A DNA stretch of 64,000 bases. Origin: Pegoplata infirma (lineage: Eukaryota > Arthropoda > Insecta > Diptera > Anthomyiidae). Each line of letters opens with the position of its first letter. The stretch's first letter is position 1. The DNA is taken from the NCBI GenBank assembly GCA_963921195.1, contig OY992540.1:14887136-14951135 (forward strand), given 5' to 3'. The position numbers were made by a program, and so were the translations under genes. This document shows, one piece after another, positions 12,036-40,200 of this stretch. The notes beneath the pieces are model-generated. The model ran no database searches, was not told where the DNA came from, and saw only the letters and a list, made by a program, of their open reading frames with translations.

Positions 12036-12300
12036 TGGAAGAAACACCAATAGGTACACAAATTAGTGTTTCTTCACAATACAGCAGCAAACAGCAGACA
12101 GCAAAATTTTTACATGTATTTTGTTGTTGGCGCAACAACAAAATACATGTAAGTGTTTCTTCACAATACAGCAGCAGACAGCAAATTTTTTAAAAAAGAA
12201 ATACTAAAAAGAAACACTAAAAATTTTGCTGTCTGCTGCTTGCTGCTGTTTTGTGAAGAAACACTTAATTTGGTACAAAATATAAATTCACAAATACCAT

Positions 12301-12850
12301 CACTGACATCGTATGCCCCAACAATCCCCAAAAATACTTTTAGACATCAGACATCATTAGAGCTTTTTTCTCCAAAGCAAAATCTGCGTCATTCCCTAAA
12401 AAATAAAATTAATTTATAAAATTTGCAAGTGAAAGTAAAATAAGAATTATTAAATATTTAAAAATAGCATAAAGAATAGGTAAAGTTGAATAAAAATGTA
12501 AATAAAATAAAACTGTTATAAAATTCTTGCAATTAAAAGACCAAAAAATGTTCTATTTGAAATTGTAATAGACATTAGAAAAAAATGGAAAAATTAATAA
12601 ATGGATCGATATTTTTTTTACAGCTCCCCCACTAAAAAAAGGAAGACGAAAAAAACTCACCCCTTTTCGAAAAGGGAAGAAGAGTGACATATTTTTTTTG
12701 GCGAAAAAAATAAACAGAGAGGATTTTCCACAAAAAAAAAAACTCAGAGTAAACTTTAAACAGCTGTTTAGTGTTTTTGTTTATTTGAGTTTAGTGCATC
12801 ATCTTTTAATAAGCTCCAGAGCAAGAAAAAATCTTCCTTTTTAACTCAAA
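12301..12850 (+). other. upstream region and probable 5' UTR of NSF
   Basis: AT-rich, with no repeat recognised after about 12300. The stretch from roughly 12760 to 12850, directly before the ATG, is the likely 5' UTR. No confident TATA box or initiator was identified, so the transcription start is not placed. Confidence 0.4.
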
Positions 12851-28085
<15,235 letters not shown>

Positions 28086-28799
28086 CTACTTCGTAACGGT
28101 TTGAACATGTCCATTGTTGAGCTCAACGTTGTTTTTTAATAATATACATAAAAACAAAAATAAACATGGCATTATTATTATTATTGTAAGTTAAAAGACA
28201 AAGTAAAAATTATTTAAATCTTAACAAAATTTATTCGAAACAAAATTATAACTTTATTTTTAAAATAAAACACATAAATATTTATTTAAACAAACAAAAA
28301 CAAAACTAATTAAACGCAAATAGCTTCGAAAATATAACTCATATATTAAACAGCAAAAAAAATTTAAACAACCACAAACCAATACAAATAATACGATAAG
28401 AAAAGGCCGTAAACAGTTATTTTTGTTTCATTAGTTGAGCTAAATAAAACATAGATAAAACAGGATATGCTTCAAATTTGAAATCGGATTTGTTATTAAA
28501 AACGTAACTAAAATTTTTAAATGATACTTTTTAAGAATCATTCAGTATAAGTTAAGGGATGGTACTTTATCTAAAAGCTAATCAATATTTTATTTTATAT
28601 AAATTTGTTATTTATTAAAAAAAACTAACGATTGTTTAGAGATAAGTTACCAGCCCTGAGAGATTATAATGATATTTACTTTAAAAAAGTTTGCCCTAAC
28701 AAAGTGTGAAATGAAAATTTATTTGCAGCATATATTTATTTAGATGTAATAATATGTGACCAATTTTGCACTTTGCTAAGCTTAAAATTTTTAAAGTGA
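28086..28799 (+). other. NSF 3' UTR and downstream DNA
   Basis: Follows the TAA at 28083-28085. AATAAA at 28159-28164 is a candidate poly(A) signal only about 75 bases after the stop; further AATAAA-like words follow to 28450. No other structure seen. Confidence 0.5.
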
Positions 28800-29068
28800 A
28801 TACACACAAAAAATGTTTTTTTCCATGAACGATTTTCATAGTATTTATGAACAAATTCATACAATTTATTAACTTTTTCATAATATTTATAAACTTTTTC
28901 ATAGTATTTATGAATAAATCATAATATGTGAAATTTGAGAATTTTAAACATTTTCCATAAATACTATGAAAAAGTTTATAAATATTATGAAAAAGTTAAT
29001 AAATTGTATGAATTTGTTCATAAATACTATGAAAATCGTTCATGGAAAAAAAATTTTTTTGTGTGTAT
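28800..29068. mobile_element. 269-bp near-perfect inverted repeat
   Basis: TACACACAAAAAA and the mirrored TTTTTTGTGTGTA bound two arms of about 125 bp. Both contain CATAGTATTTATGAACAAATTC or its inverse. A TA lies at each edge, which could mean a Tc1/mariner-type insertion. Confidence 0.65.
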
Positions 29069-32000
29069 CGTCTTCATAACAAAATTTTGAACCGAATTTT
29101 AAAATATTCAAAATTTAATAGTATTATTTAATGATTTAAACGCTGAAATTAAAAAAAATTTCAAAACAAGATTGTTTTATTAAAAACAAATGTGAAACAT
29201 TTTCAAAAGAACTATGGATTTCCAATTCGATAGATATTTGTCATAATTTTGGTTCATTAACAGTAAAAAAGATCTCGTTTCGAATCATATTAGCTAAAGT
29301 ACTTTATCTCAAAATACACCACTCTAACTATGTTTATACACTAATATTACCTTTACTTAATTAAAATACATAACGATCATTAGTTAATTAAAATTTTTCT
29401 TAAAATAAATACAAAAAAAAAACAACTTAGCTAAACATTCCACGAAAAACGACATTTATTAACAGTGGCTCTCACTGTACGTCGGTCAGTAGATAGGCAT
29501 AAGTATAAAAATAATGTTAAACGAAAGTTTTTAAAAAATATGTTGTAGATAATTTATCAAGCTTTAATTCATTTAAACTGAAATCTTGAATAATAAATGT
29601 GCTACGAGGGTCAAACTAAAAGAAATATTTTTTTTATCGAGCTTTTATTAATTTAAACTTAAGTACTGCTTAAATAATAAATGTGCTACGAGGGTCGAAC
29701 TGAAAAAAATATTTTTTTCATATAGAACTAGCATTTTCTAGACATAATTTCTGATCTACCCAGATTTTTGTCCAGATCGTAAAACCAAAATTTTAAGAAA
29801 TTGCGGTTGCTTCAAATGACTCCAGATGGAAACAGCATACTCTAGACATAATTTCCAATCTACCCACGGCTTTTTGTTCAGGGAGTTAATTCTAGGAGTC
29901 GATAGCGATCGAAATTCTTCTACTTGTCTTTTTCGATCCCAAGGTCGGCACTTTTTTGCGGTTGCTTATAATAGCTCCATATGGCAACAGCATACTCGAT
30001 ACATTATTTCCAATCTACCACCCATAGATTAGAAGAATTTTTTTGGAATGCGAATTCAAAATTTCGGACGCATTAGGCCCACACATGAATAAAGGATAGC
30101 TGTTTCATATTTTTCTTTATTGTCTTTCTTTTAAAAATATTTTCCGTTTTGCACTATTTTTAGTGAATAAAAAATTAAGACATTTTTTCAAATTTTGTGA
30201 AAATTACACTAAACAAACATATTTCATTTTCGACTTGATTGATTCTTAAAAGCGGGTCTATAAAAATAGTGAGACACTTTTTTCCTCTCGGTAAATGTTT
30301 ACAAGTAATTTATTTTTCACAAACACAGTCTTGTCATTATTTAACTACATTTTTAATATCCACGGCAACAAGAGAGGGCGGACCAAAAAAAAAATATTTT
30401 CTAATCCTTTGGGTCCAAGTGCAGGATGTCAAACTTCTTTTGACATAAAAATGTTTCATTTGCATCATAAAATTATACAAAACTGCAAAAAGTTTTGAGT
30501 TTTTTAGAGGTCAGAACTTAACCAGCCTATGACAATAAGGCGTATTCGTGTCCTCCACAGACGAACGGACAGGGGGTTGTTGGCAGGTGATGTGGGGGAG
30601 CACCTCACCACTCGCGATAAATGTTAACAAAATGATTTTCGCATTTAATTAATGCAATTTTATCATTATTTAAATATTTTTTTTATTTTTACGCCCACAA
30701 AAGGGGGCGGAATAAACAAATTACAAGTTTTAATCCCTTGGATCCATATGGTGGTCTTTGAACTTTTTCTGACACAACTTTGAACTTTTTCTGACAAAAG
30801 TATTAAAAAAACTGTTGAAAAATCGTGTTATTTAGAGGTTAGTTAAGTCCTTCAAGGGGAAACTTTTCCGGCTACCATTTTTTTGGGTCAGCTCTAGTTT
30901 TCGAGATATAGCCTAAGGAAACTTTGAAAATAGGCTATTTTCGGCATGTTTGTGAGTCTATATTTACCAACACTAGTCTTACATCCAAAAAGTGAATGAC
31001 GATTTTAGGTATGTTGAATATGCTGATTCCAAAAATGCTCTTACTTTTGTCGAGTCATCTTTAGTTTTTGAGATATCGCTAAAATAAAATTTTTAAATTA
31101 ATGACCTCTTTAATTTTTTCTGAATATTTATGCCGTTTTTAATAACTCGAAAACTGAAGGTGTCAGAAAAAAAACTAATACCAGTTTTGGAATGCGGGCA
31201 TCCAATATAGTTATATTCGTGTTTAAAACCGAATTACTAAAATTATTTTTGGAAATTATAGCCAATCAAAATTGGTAAAAACGCACTTTTTCGACTCTTT
31301 AACATCGATTTGCTCGTGAACGCGAGCTGATGGAAACAATTCGATAACAGATTCGGAATCAGCACACTAAAATCCATATAAATCAGTTGTCAAAGGTCAG
31401 GCAAATTGAAAAAGTTCAAATTTTGTCAACCTGTGTAATCTAAAAATCTCCTCGACCCTCATGGCACATTTAGTATTTACTCAATCTGGAAGCTATCAAG
31501 CTTAGATTAGAGCTTAATAATAACCTACAAACCATTTTTTTTAAATATTCGTTTAATAATAACAAGATTTCGTCCTGTTAACTTTATTTTTGCTGATTTG
31601 CCATCTACTGCCCCACTTGCAGTGTCATCCACTGTAACTGTTAGCAACAGATTGTTTTTTTGTTTAAAATTAATTTTGAAATTTGCTAGTTTGTACGTTT
31701 TATTGTATGTGGTGGTGATTAGATATTCAATTATTAGTTTATAAGTTAATAAGTATAATTAACTTTCAACATTTACAAAAAATATACATACCAAAATATT
31801 CAACGAAAAACAAAAAAAAAAACTTATAATAAACCTCTTTCCAATAAGCTATTTATTATGTTCCTTAAACCTATTCCTAATTAATTTGGATAGCAGTTTC
31901 CAATAGCAACACTAAAACACCATAAAATTTGTATAGCATTGTTAAAAGTTACACAGGAGTAAAAAGTAAATTGTTATTATAGAAAAATTATACATAAAAG

Positions 32001-32842
32001 CTTCAAATTAATTTTAAAAATATTGGAAGATGTTATTAGAAAAATCTGTATGTATGTGTTTTTATTCTATAATGTTATGAAAAGTTATATTAATATAAAT
32101 TAAATAAAAAAAAAACAAAAACAAAATATATATCATGATAATATATTAATATATTAAAAACCATGAGCAATTATAATTTAATTAATAAATATTAAAAAAA
32201 AAACAAATAACAACAAAAATATATATAAAAATAATCAAAAATAATTATACAGTATTTTATTTATTAATTGTTTTATAGGACACTATTTAAAGCGCCCGGC
32301 GTTGCCGGTGTTGACCTAAATCAGCGTCCTTTCTTACGTGCACAATTTTCCCACATTCTGAAGTGCCGTAAAATTTCACTGAAATGAAGAATTTTGTTAA
32401 TAACTTCACCCCAGCGCTATTTACCGGGTCCAAATTTTGTCAGGAAACGTATTTTTGTTTAATAAATACACTTTGTGAATTTTAGCCAAATCGTACTATA
32501 AATACAAAAAATGGAATTGTGACAACAGCGCCATCTATCGGTAAAAAAATTATCAGGAAACTTGGTGAATTAGGGCCAAATCGTACCATAAATAAAAAAA
32601 TTTTTTAAATATTACGACAACAGCGACACTCCAGACTAAACTAATATATTGTTCAAGTTAATTTGAGCCAAATCCTATCATTTTAAAAATTTTTGAAAAA
32701 TTTTCACCAAAATTTTGACTTTAATCGAAGGTTGCCTAAGGGTAAAATGATCGGATTTGGCTAAAATTAATTTTGAATGAAAGTTTGTCTCAAGCTCTTG
32801 GATAGTGGCAAGGAAAAGAAATTTATAGATTTTTTTTATAAT
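29069..32842. other. AT-rich intergenic DNA between the converging genes
   Basis: No coding frame is convincing. It includes the possible TIR element at 29678-31472. The 31473-32842 part is mostly A/T-rich, with short repeats such as ACAACAGCGCCATCTATCGG near 32520-32630. Confidence 0.5.
29678..31472. mobile_element. possible Tc1/mariner-like TIR remnant
   Basis: TAAATGTGCTACGAGGGTCGA at the left is mirrored, with two mismatches, by TCGACCCTCATGGCACATTTA at the right; both ends start with TA. A second direct copy of the left end lies at about 29595. ACGAGGGT is a motif I associate with mariner ends. No transposase frame is visible. Confidence 0.4.
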
Positions 32843-32850
32843 TTCTTGAC

Positions 32851-33642
32851 TAGTGTATTCAAAAAACCGGTCATTTTCAAAAACCGGTTTTCGGTTTATT
32901 CGAAAAAGCTTATTTTTGAAAAACCGGTTTTCGGTTTTAGCAAAAAAACCGTTTAAACCGGGTTTTTCGGTTTTTATTCTTCAGGTTAAAAATTAATTAA
33001 ATTTAATTATATTTTTACAAAACAGGCATAACCCAATAAACACAAAATCGATAAGTCATAGCGAAAATAGTATCATCTGTATGACACCGTTTACGTCGCA
33101 CAATTTCGCTAGAAACTTCGACAGAAAGTAACAACTAAATTTTAGTTCTTTGCAATTGCGAGCGGAAATCCGTAGAGATTTTATTTATAAATTTGTTTTT
33201 ATTGAATTGTTTAAAGAGCACAATTAATAATAAATTCAGACATCGGAATTTGAAATTCAGATTTCAACAATTTCAAAAGGAGAATTTAAGAAATGGTTTG
33301 CCATAGAACTCCAAGGTGCAAAATTTAAAAAATATATATTGATTTCAATATTAAACGAAGAGATGGACTTCCGGAATTCGTTGATATATTGATATTTACA
33401 TACCAACATATCCACAAGCTGGTTATGGAAGTACCGCTAAGTTTTGTGAGTGTTTCTAAAAACTGTGTAATGTCAATTCATATTTTAAATCATTATATTA
33501 TAACTTTTTATAAAAACCGGTTAACCGAGACAAAAAACCGGTTTCTCGAATATTCGAAATTCAAAACTATTCGAAACCGGTCAAGTTTCTAAAAATGAAA
33601 AAACCGGTTAACCGGTTTTCGGTTTCGGTTTTGAATACTCTA
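32851..33642. mobile_element. hAT-like element with AACCGGTTTTCGGTT motifs
   Basis: The ends are TAGTGTATTCAAAA and TTTTGAATACTCTA, with TTCTTGAC duplicated on both sides (32843-32850, 33643-33650), fitting nTnnnnAn. Both subterminal regions are packed with AAACCGGTTTTCGG and ACCGGTTAACCGGTT. The middle is AT-rich. Confidence 0.75.
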
Positions 33643-33650
33643 TTCTTGAC

Positions 33651-34284
33651 TAAAGGAAAAAACCGAAATTTTTTGCAAATTTAAAATAGCGATATCTCGA
33701 AAACCGTTCGACCGATATGATATTCTTGTTTAGCGCATCAAAATTAACAAATATTATGCATCGCAAGACATATTTTATTTTTTTTTAATTTTCAAAAACT
33801 TAAATTTGTACCACATACAACATAGTAGAACAAAAATCAAAAGTTGAAGAAAACATGACACTCTAATTTTCATGTTCACGAAAGGAAACTTAAATTTTAT
33901 TTATTTATTTTATTTCATTTTAATGTGGTGCCAAACCACAAATCGTTTTTGTTTGATGATTACTATAAAAGTTGTTAAATTCCTAAAAATAACATTTTCC
34001 ATCACAGCCTTAACAGATTTCGGGATAAACAGGTAGAATTTTAGCTAACATTTATTTACTGTAACAATAAAAGAAATGGGATTTTTTTTGTAATAACGAT
34101 AAATTGTTAATTTTATTTTTTTGTTTTTCTAACAAACTGGGTTTCAAAAAGATTTTCTAAAATTGCTATACAAAAATATAGTTACCAGAAAACAGTTTAA
34201 AAATATTTTTTATAAATATTTATGTATAATTTTGCAACAATATGGCCTCAATACTTTTTAATATTGAGTTGTCGTGCTATTATT
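33651..34284 (-). other. probable 3' UTR of the ALMS-motif gene
   Basis: Lies just downstream (minus strand) of the proposed last exon. AATAAA on the minus strand at 34051-34056 is a candidate poly(A) signal. Otherwise AT-rich. Confidence 0.4.
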
Positions 34285-37200
34285 TTAGTCAAAATTTAAA
34301 TTACCATCCCGCACACGCTTCTGCAACCGCTGTAATTAGACAGAAAAATAAATTAAATTTTATTAATTAATAAAAATGTTAAACTTTTACTAAAATTTTT
34401 TATTATTCTGCAAAGTGAATAATTTACTAACACATACTACAAAATGACACTTTCTGTCTTTTTTATAAATTTCGTCTAAAGTCAGCACAACAAATCAGCA
34501 GTTGGTCAATAGTGAAGGCAATAATTGCTTAAGGCCAATAATCACGATAATTCGTAAAAATTTGTGTAAACGACTAAAATAAGCTTTTATTCTACATACT
34601 TAAAAAAGCTTAGGACTTTTCGATTTTTGTCAATTAAAAGATAATTGTTTATACTACTAAAGCCTTGTTTAAATCATAGGATTTCTAGTTTTTCTGGCTG
34701 CAGTCGTAACTGAGAATCGGCTGATAATTTTTTTTAAATGCCTAAAAGTATGCTTTAATTTTTTTATCTAATATAAAAAAGGTTCGATTCAGAGGTATTG
34801 TGACAATTGGACGTTACAAAAATGAGGTTCTGGCACTATTGACATCCAGCTGACTTTGTAGTGGTGATATTTGTTTTTAATATTTCCAAAGAATTATTAA
34901 AAAAGATTTCTTACAAAGGAGGGGTTATTTCATATATAAATATGATAATGCAATTTTTTCAATAAAAAATGTCACACTTTATCTATAAAAGGTACGAAAA
35001 GATGGTTACTTACTCGATTAAAAACATCTCTTAAAATACGATAACTGCGTCGTTTTTTCTCTTCCAGTTCACGTTCTTTTTTGGCCACAACTTCAGGTAA
35101 ACGGGCAAATCTTTTATTAGTCAGCGCTTTCATTTTCTTGGTATTAAAAATACGTACATTTTCTAAAAGAAAAAGAGAATACAAATTTAAAAGTATACCA
35201 TTTATGATGGTGCTTACTAGTGCCCCCATTTCCCGGTTCTCGGTATTCCCGGTTCTGTTACCGGTTTCCCTGTTTTAGATATGTATATTCCCGGGAATAC
35301 CGGAATTTCCGGTTCTGATCCTGGTGCCGGTTCTCAAAAAACAAAAAATATTGCCTTAAATACTTAAATTACACTATTTAATCGGTTTTTCAGAAATATT
35401 TAGATCTGTTTGTAAAACTATTTAAAACTTATGTAACTGTTTTTTTTTTTTGTTGGCATCCCCAAATAAGCTACTGTGTTGTAGTACTAAAATACTTCAA
35501 CTGTGTTTTTATATTTTTCTTTGTTATCATTTTACCGCCTTTAATTATTGTACGCGGTCATTTTGTACATTGTCATCTCGTCTATTGTAACAAACACACA
35601 AGTATATACGCGGTAATCATTTATATTTTTTTTTGTTATTTGTTTTATATTTAATTTGTTTTATATTAATTTGTTTTGTTTGTTTTTAATAAAGGTTAAT
35701 TTTGGGTTAGAATAATAACCATCTTATGACTTTCAATCATAACAACTGGCGACGAGGAATAAACTTTTTTTTTTTAAGTGAAATTACTTTTACATCAAAA
35801 TGGCGACATCAACATCTTTGGAACAGGTGGTTGGTCAACTTCTGGCGCGACAACAAGAAGCCATGGAACGACAAAATCATCTGATGGAAAGGCTAATAAC
35901 GGCGACTCAAAGCTCGTCTGCAGCAAGTGTAAGTGGTACAACAACACATACCTCTACAGCTCCTGAAACCTTAATGGAAATTCTATCCAAAAATGTTCGT
36001 GAATTTGTTTACATTCCGGAGGAAAACAACAATTTTGGTGCGTGGTATGAACGCTACGAGGATGTTTTCCAGGTTGAGGCTGAGCAACTTGACGATGCAG
36101 CAAAAGTGAGGTTATTGTTAAGGAAGGTCAGTGCGGATGTATTTAACAAATACAAAGACTATTTACTTCCAAAACAACCCCGTGACGTCACATTCCAACA
36201 AACAGTGCAAAATTTAAAAAAACTGTTTGGAATGAAAGAAAGTCAGTTCAGCATTCGGGTAAAATGTTTACAAAATGCAAAAGAAGAGAACGAAGACATT
36301 ATTAGTTATGCCGCCAAAGTTAATCGCCTTTGCGAAAATTTTTTATTGAGAAATTGTACTGCTGATAATTTTAAATGCCTTATGTTTGTTAGTGGTTTGA
36401 GATATCAAAAAGATCAAGAGTACAAAGCAAGACTTTTAACATTGCTTGATGCTGAAACGGATCAAAAGCCTTTGACTTTGGATAATTTAGTTGCTGAAAT
36501 AGAACGCCTCAATAGTCTTAAACGCGACATTACTACAACTGAAAGCAGCAATCCAAAAGTCAATGCGGTGGAAAATTTCAAACACCAATACAACAACAAC
36601 AACAAAAAAGGTAATAAAGAAGACTACTTCAAAAACAAAAAAGCTAATAAAGAAGAAAAACCAAAAAGACCCTGCTGGCAATGTGGAAATATGCATTTTG
36701 TGCGGGACTGCAGTTACTCTACCCACAAATGTTCACAATGTGGTAAGGTCGGCCATAAGGAAGGTTTTTGTTCTTGTTTTCCAGATAGCAAACAGAAATC
36801 ACACAAACAACATCAGCAGCAACAACCTGAAAATAAAAAAAGTAATTTCAAGAGAACGCGTAAAGCAGTAAAAAGCGTATATACAACAACAACAATGTGT
36901 AAAAATAGAAAATTTGTTTCTTTGCAAATCAACAATGTAAACATAACTCTTCAGCATGATACCGGTTCTGACGTAACTATCATCTCAGAACAAAATTGGG
37001 TGAAAATTGGTAAACCAACTTTAGAAATTTCTCAGCACAAGCCTAGAGATGCTTCTACAAATGAAATCAACATTATTGGTGAGTTTCAGTGTATGGTGGT
37101 TATCAACAATCATGAGCAGTCATGCAACATTTTGGTATCTTCACTTCCCGATTTAAATCTTTTTGGTTCTGATCTTATGGAACGTTTTAAATTGTGGAAC

Positions 37201-40200
37201 AAACCCATCGATTCTTACACATCATGCAACAAACTTCAAGTTAACAATTCAATCACAGAATCTGAATTACGTACAATGTATCCAGAAGTTTTTAGAAATG
37301 AAATTGGTCACTGCACAAAATTTAAAGTTCACCTACAACTTAAACCACAAGCTGTACCAGTTTTTCGTCCTAAAAGGCAAGTAGCTTATGCAGCGAAAGA
37401 GCATCTGGATATGGAGTTAACCAGACTTGAACGGGAAGGTATTATTTCACCAATTAATTTTTCTGAATGGGCAGCCCCCATTGTGGTAGTAAAAAAGGCT
37501 TCGGGCGATCTTCGTATTTGTGGTGATTACTCCACTGGACTGAATGAACAGCTTGAACCACATACTTTTCCATTACCACTACCTGATGAAATTTTTATAA
37601 ATTTTAACAAATGTTCGTACTTTTCAATAATTGATTTAAACAACGCATACATGCAAATTGAAGTAGACGACGATACAAAAAAGTTACTGGTCATCAATAC
37701 TCATCGTGGTATGTACACGTTTAACCGACTTGCTCCAGGTGTAAGATCGGCTCCTGGTGCTTTTCAACAGTGCATGGAATCAATTATTGCTGGTATAAAA
37801 GGAGTTTTTCCATATCTGGATGATGTCGTTGTAGCTACACCAACACGTGAAGAAAATACTAACGCTGTAAAACAGGTATTTGAACGTTTAAAAAAATACA
37901 ACATAACTGTAAATTTTGAAAAATGTAAATTTTTTAAAACATCGTGCACATATCTTGGATATCACGTTGACAGTAAAGGCATTTATCCTGATAAAAATAA
38001 AATTAAAAAAATTTTGGAATTTCCACCTCCTAAAAACATAAGCGAATTGAGATCTTTTCTAGGAGCAATCAACTACTATGGTAAATTTATACATGAAATG
38101 AGAAAACTAAGAGACCCGTTGGACAATTTACTAAAAAAAAATACAACGTGGAATTGGTCATCGTCATGTCAACGTAGTTTTGATCGTTTTAAACAGCTGT
38201 TATCATCTGAATTGTTGCTTACACATTTTGATCCAAAGCTTCCTATTAAAGTAGCAGCTGATGCTTCCAATGTTGGATTGGGTGCGTACATTTGTCATGT
38301 TTTTCCGGGTGGTAATGAAAAAGCAATTTACCATGCTTCACGGTCTCTTACACCGGCAGAAAAAAATTACTCCCAAATTGAAAAGGAAGGATTAGCGTTG
38401 GTTTTCGCTGTGGTTAAGTTCCATAAATATTTATTTGGAAGAAAATTTACATTACAAACCGACCATAAGCCTTTACTTGCAATTTTTGGTAACAAGAAGG
38501 GAATTCCTGCACATTCTGCAAATCGCCTTCAACGTTGGGCCCTCACCCTCATGTCGTATGATTTTGACTTACAATACGTTTCAACACATCAATTCGGCGC
38601 AGCTGATATTTTATCACGCCTAATTGGTAACGTACCAAAACAAAATGAAGACACTGTCATTGCATCCATTCAAGTTGAAAAGGACATCAAAATGGTAATA
38701 GATGACATCACAAATGCTTTGCCATTGACATTTAATATGGTTTGTGCCGCTACTAAAAAAGATTCAAGTCTTCAAAATCTTATTACACAACTACAAACTG
38801 GTAAGTGGCCAAATGATAAATCAGCTGATATGCAATGCTATTTTTCAAGAAAAGACAATTTGAGTATCGTGGATGATTGTTTAATGTATGGTGATCGTCT
38901 CGTAATACCCAACTGTTTTAGAAAACGTATTTTGAAAGAATTACACAAAGGACACCATGGTATCGAAAGAACCAAGGCACTGGCACGTAGTTACGTTTAT
39001 TGGCCGTATATGGATGAAGAAATTAAACGGTATGTACAAAATTGTATTAAATGCTCATCCACAGCAAAATCTTTGCCAAAAACTACTCTTTATTCTTGGC
39101 CGTTATCAAAACGTCCAATGGAACGAGTTCATATAGATATCGCTGGTCCTGTCGACAATTTTTATTATTTTGTTATCGTAGATTCATTTTCTAAATGGCC
39201 TCAAATTTATCAAATCAAGTCGATTTCATCAAATGTGATTTTAAATTGCTTACGAGATTTTACATCGTTATTTGGAAATCCAGAATTGATAGTCAGTGAC
39301 AATGGGACCCAGTTCTCTAGTCAACAGTTTTCGAAATTTTGTCAAGAAAATGGTATTAGTCACAAATTTACAGCCCCCTACCACCCACAATCTAATGGGC
39401 AGGCAGAAAGGTTTGTTGACACATTAAAACGTGCATTGAAGAAACTTGAAGGATCAGGTACCTCTAGCGAAAATTTACAAACTTTTTTGAAATGTTATCG
39501 ATCGTCACCAAATCCTAGTATTGAGGGTAAAACGCCTTCTGAATTGTTCGTGGGGAGAAGATTGAGGATTAATCTTGATTTACTTAAGAAACCTGAAAAA
39601 TCTAAACTACAACGTAATGAGAAAATGGAAGAACAATTTAATAGACGTAATGGTACAAAGGAACGTAAATACAGCATTGGTCAAAAAGTTTTTGCAAAAT
39701 TATTTAAATATAATAAATCTGAGTGGTTCCCCGGAACTATAAAGAAAATCCTTGGTAATGTAAACTACGAAGTTGAAATCGAAAACATTCCAGACTTTCG
39801 TGCAGTTAGGTCTCATGCAAACCAGCTAAGACCTCGTTATACTGATTCTACCGTTTCTCCACATAATGTATTAATTGATTATTTTAATTTAACAACTCAA
39901 CAAATATTGCCATATGGGAATGAAAGAAATGAAGTAACATCTATGCCGCAAAATGGTCAACCAAATGAGTCTACTACTGATCTACAACCGATACAGGCTC
40001 CAGAACCACTTCAAATTTCTTCACCAGCATCCAGTTCTACAAACGTAGATGATCAACCTACAACATCACAAAATCTAGCACCGATTGTTTGTGAAAATAC
40101 ACCGTCTCTTGAATGTACACCAGCATCACCAGTTCCAGCAGATGAACCAGTCTCTGAACTTCGGCGGTCAAATCGTAGGAAGCGTCCTCCTGTTTGGACT

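Larger units (their letters stand above)
9386..12300. repeat. nested repeat cluster with CAGCAG-rich ends
   Basis: The outer units carry ACAGCAGCAAGCAGCAGACAGC with ACATGTATTTTGTTGTTG, present in both orientations at about 9390-9735 and 12060-12260. Inside are a tandem array (10878-12035), two copies of one hAT-like MITE, a nested Harbinger-like MITE and a short palindrome. Each is listed separately. No coding sequence is supported; small open frames here follow the repeats. Confidence 0.55.

Noticed and set aside
36563..36871. 102-codon frame overlapping gag
   Set aside because: Shadow of the Gag-Pol frame over an AAC/AAA-rich stretch.
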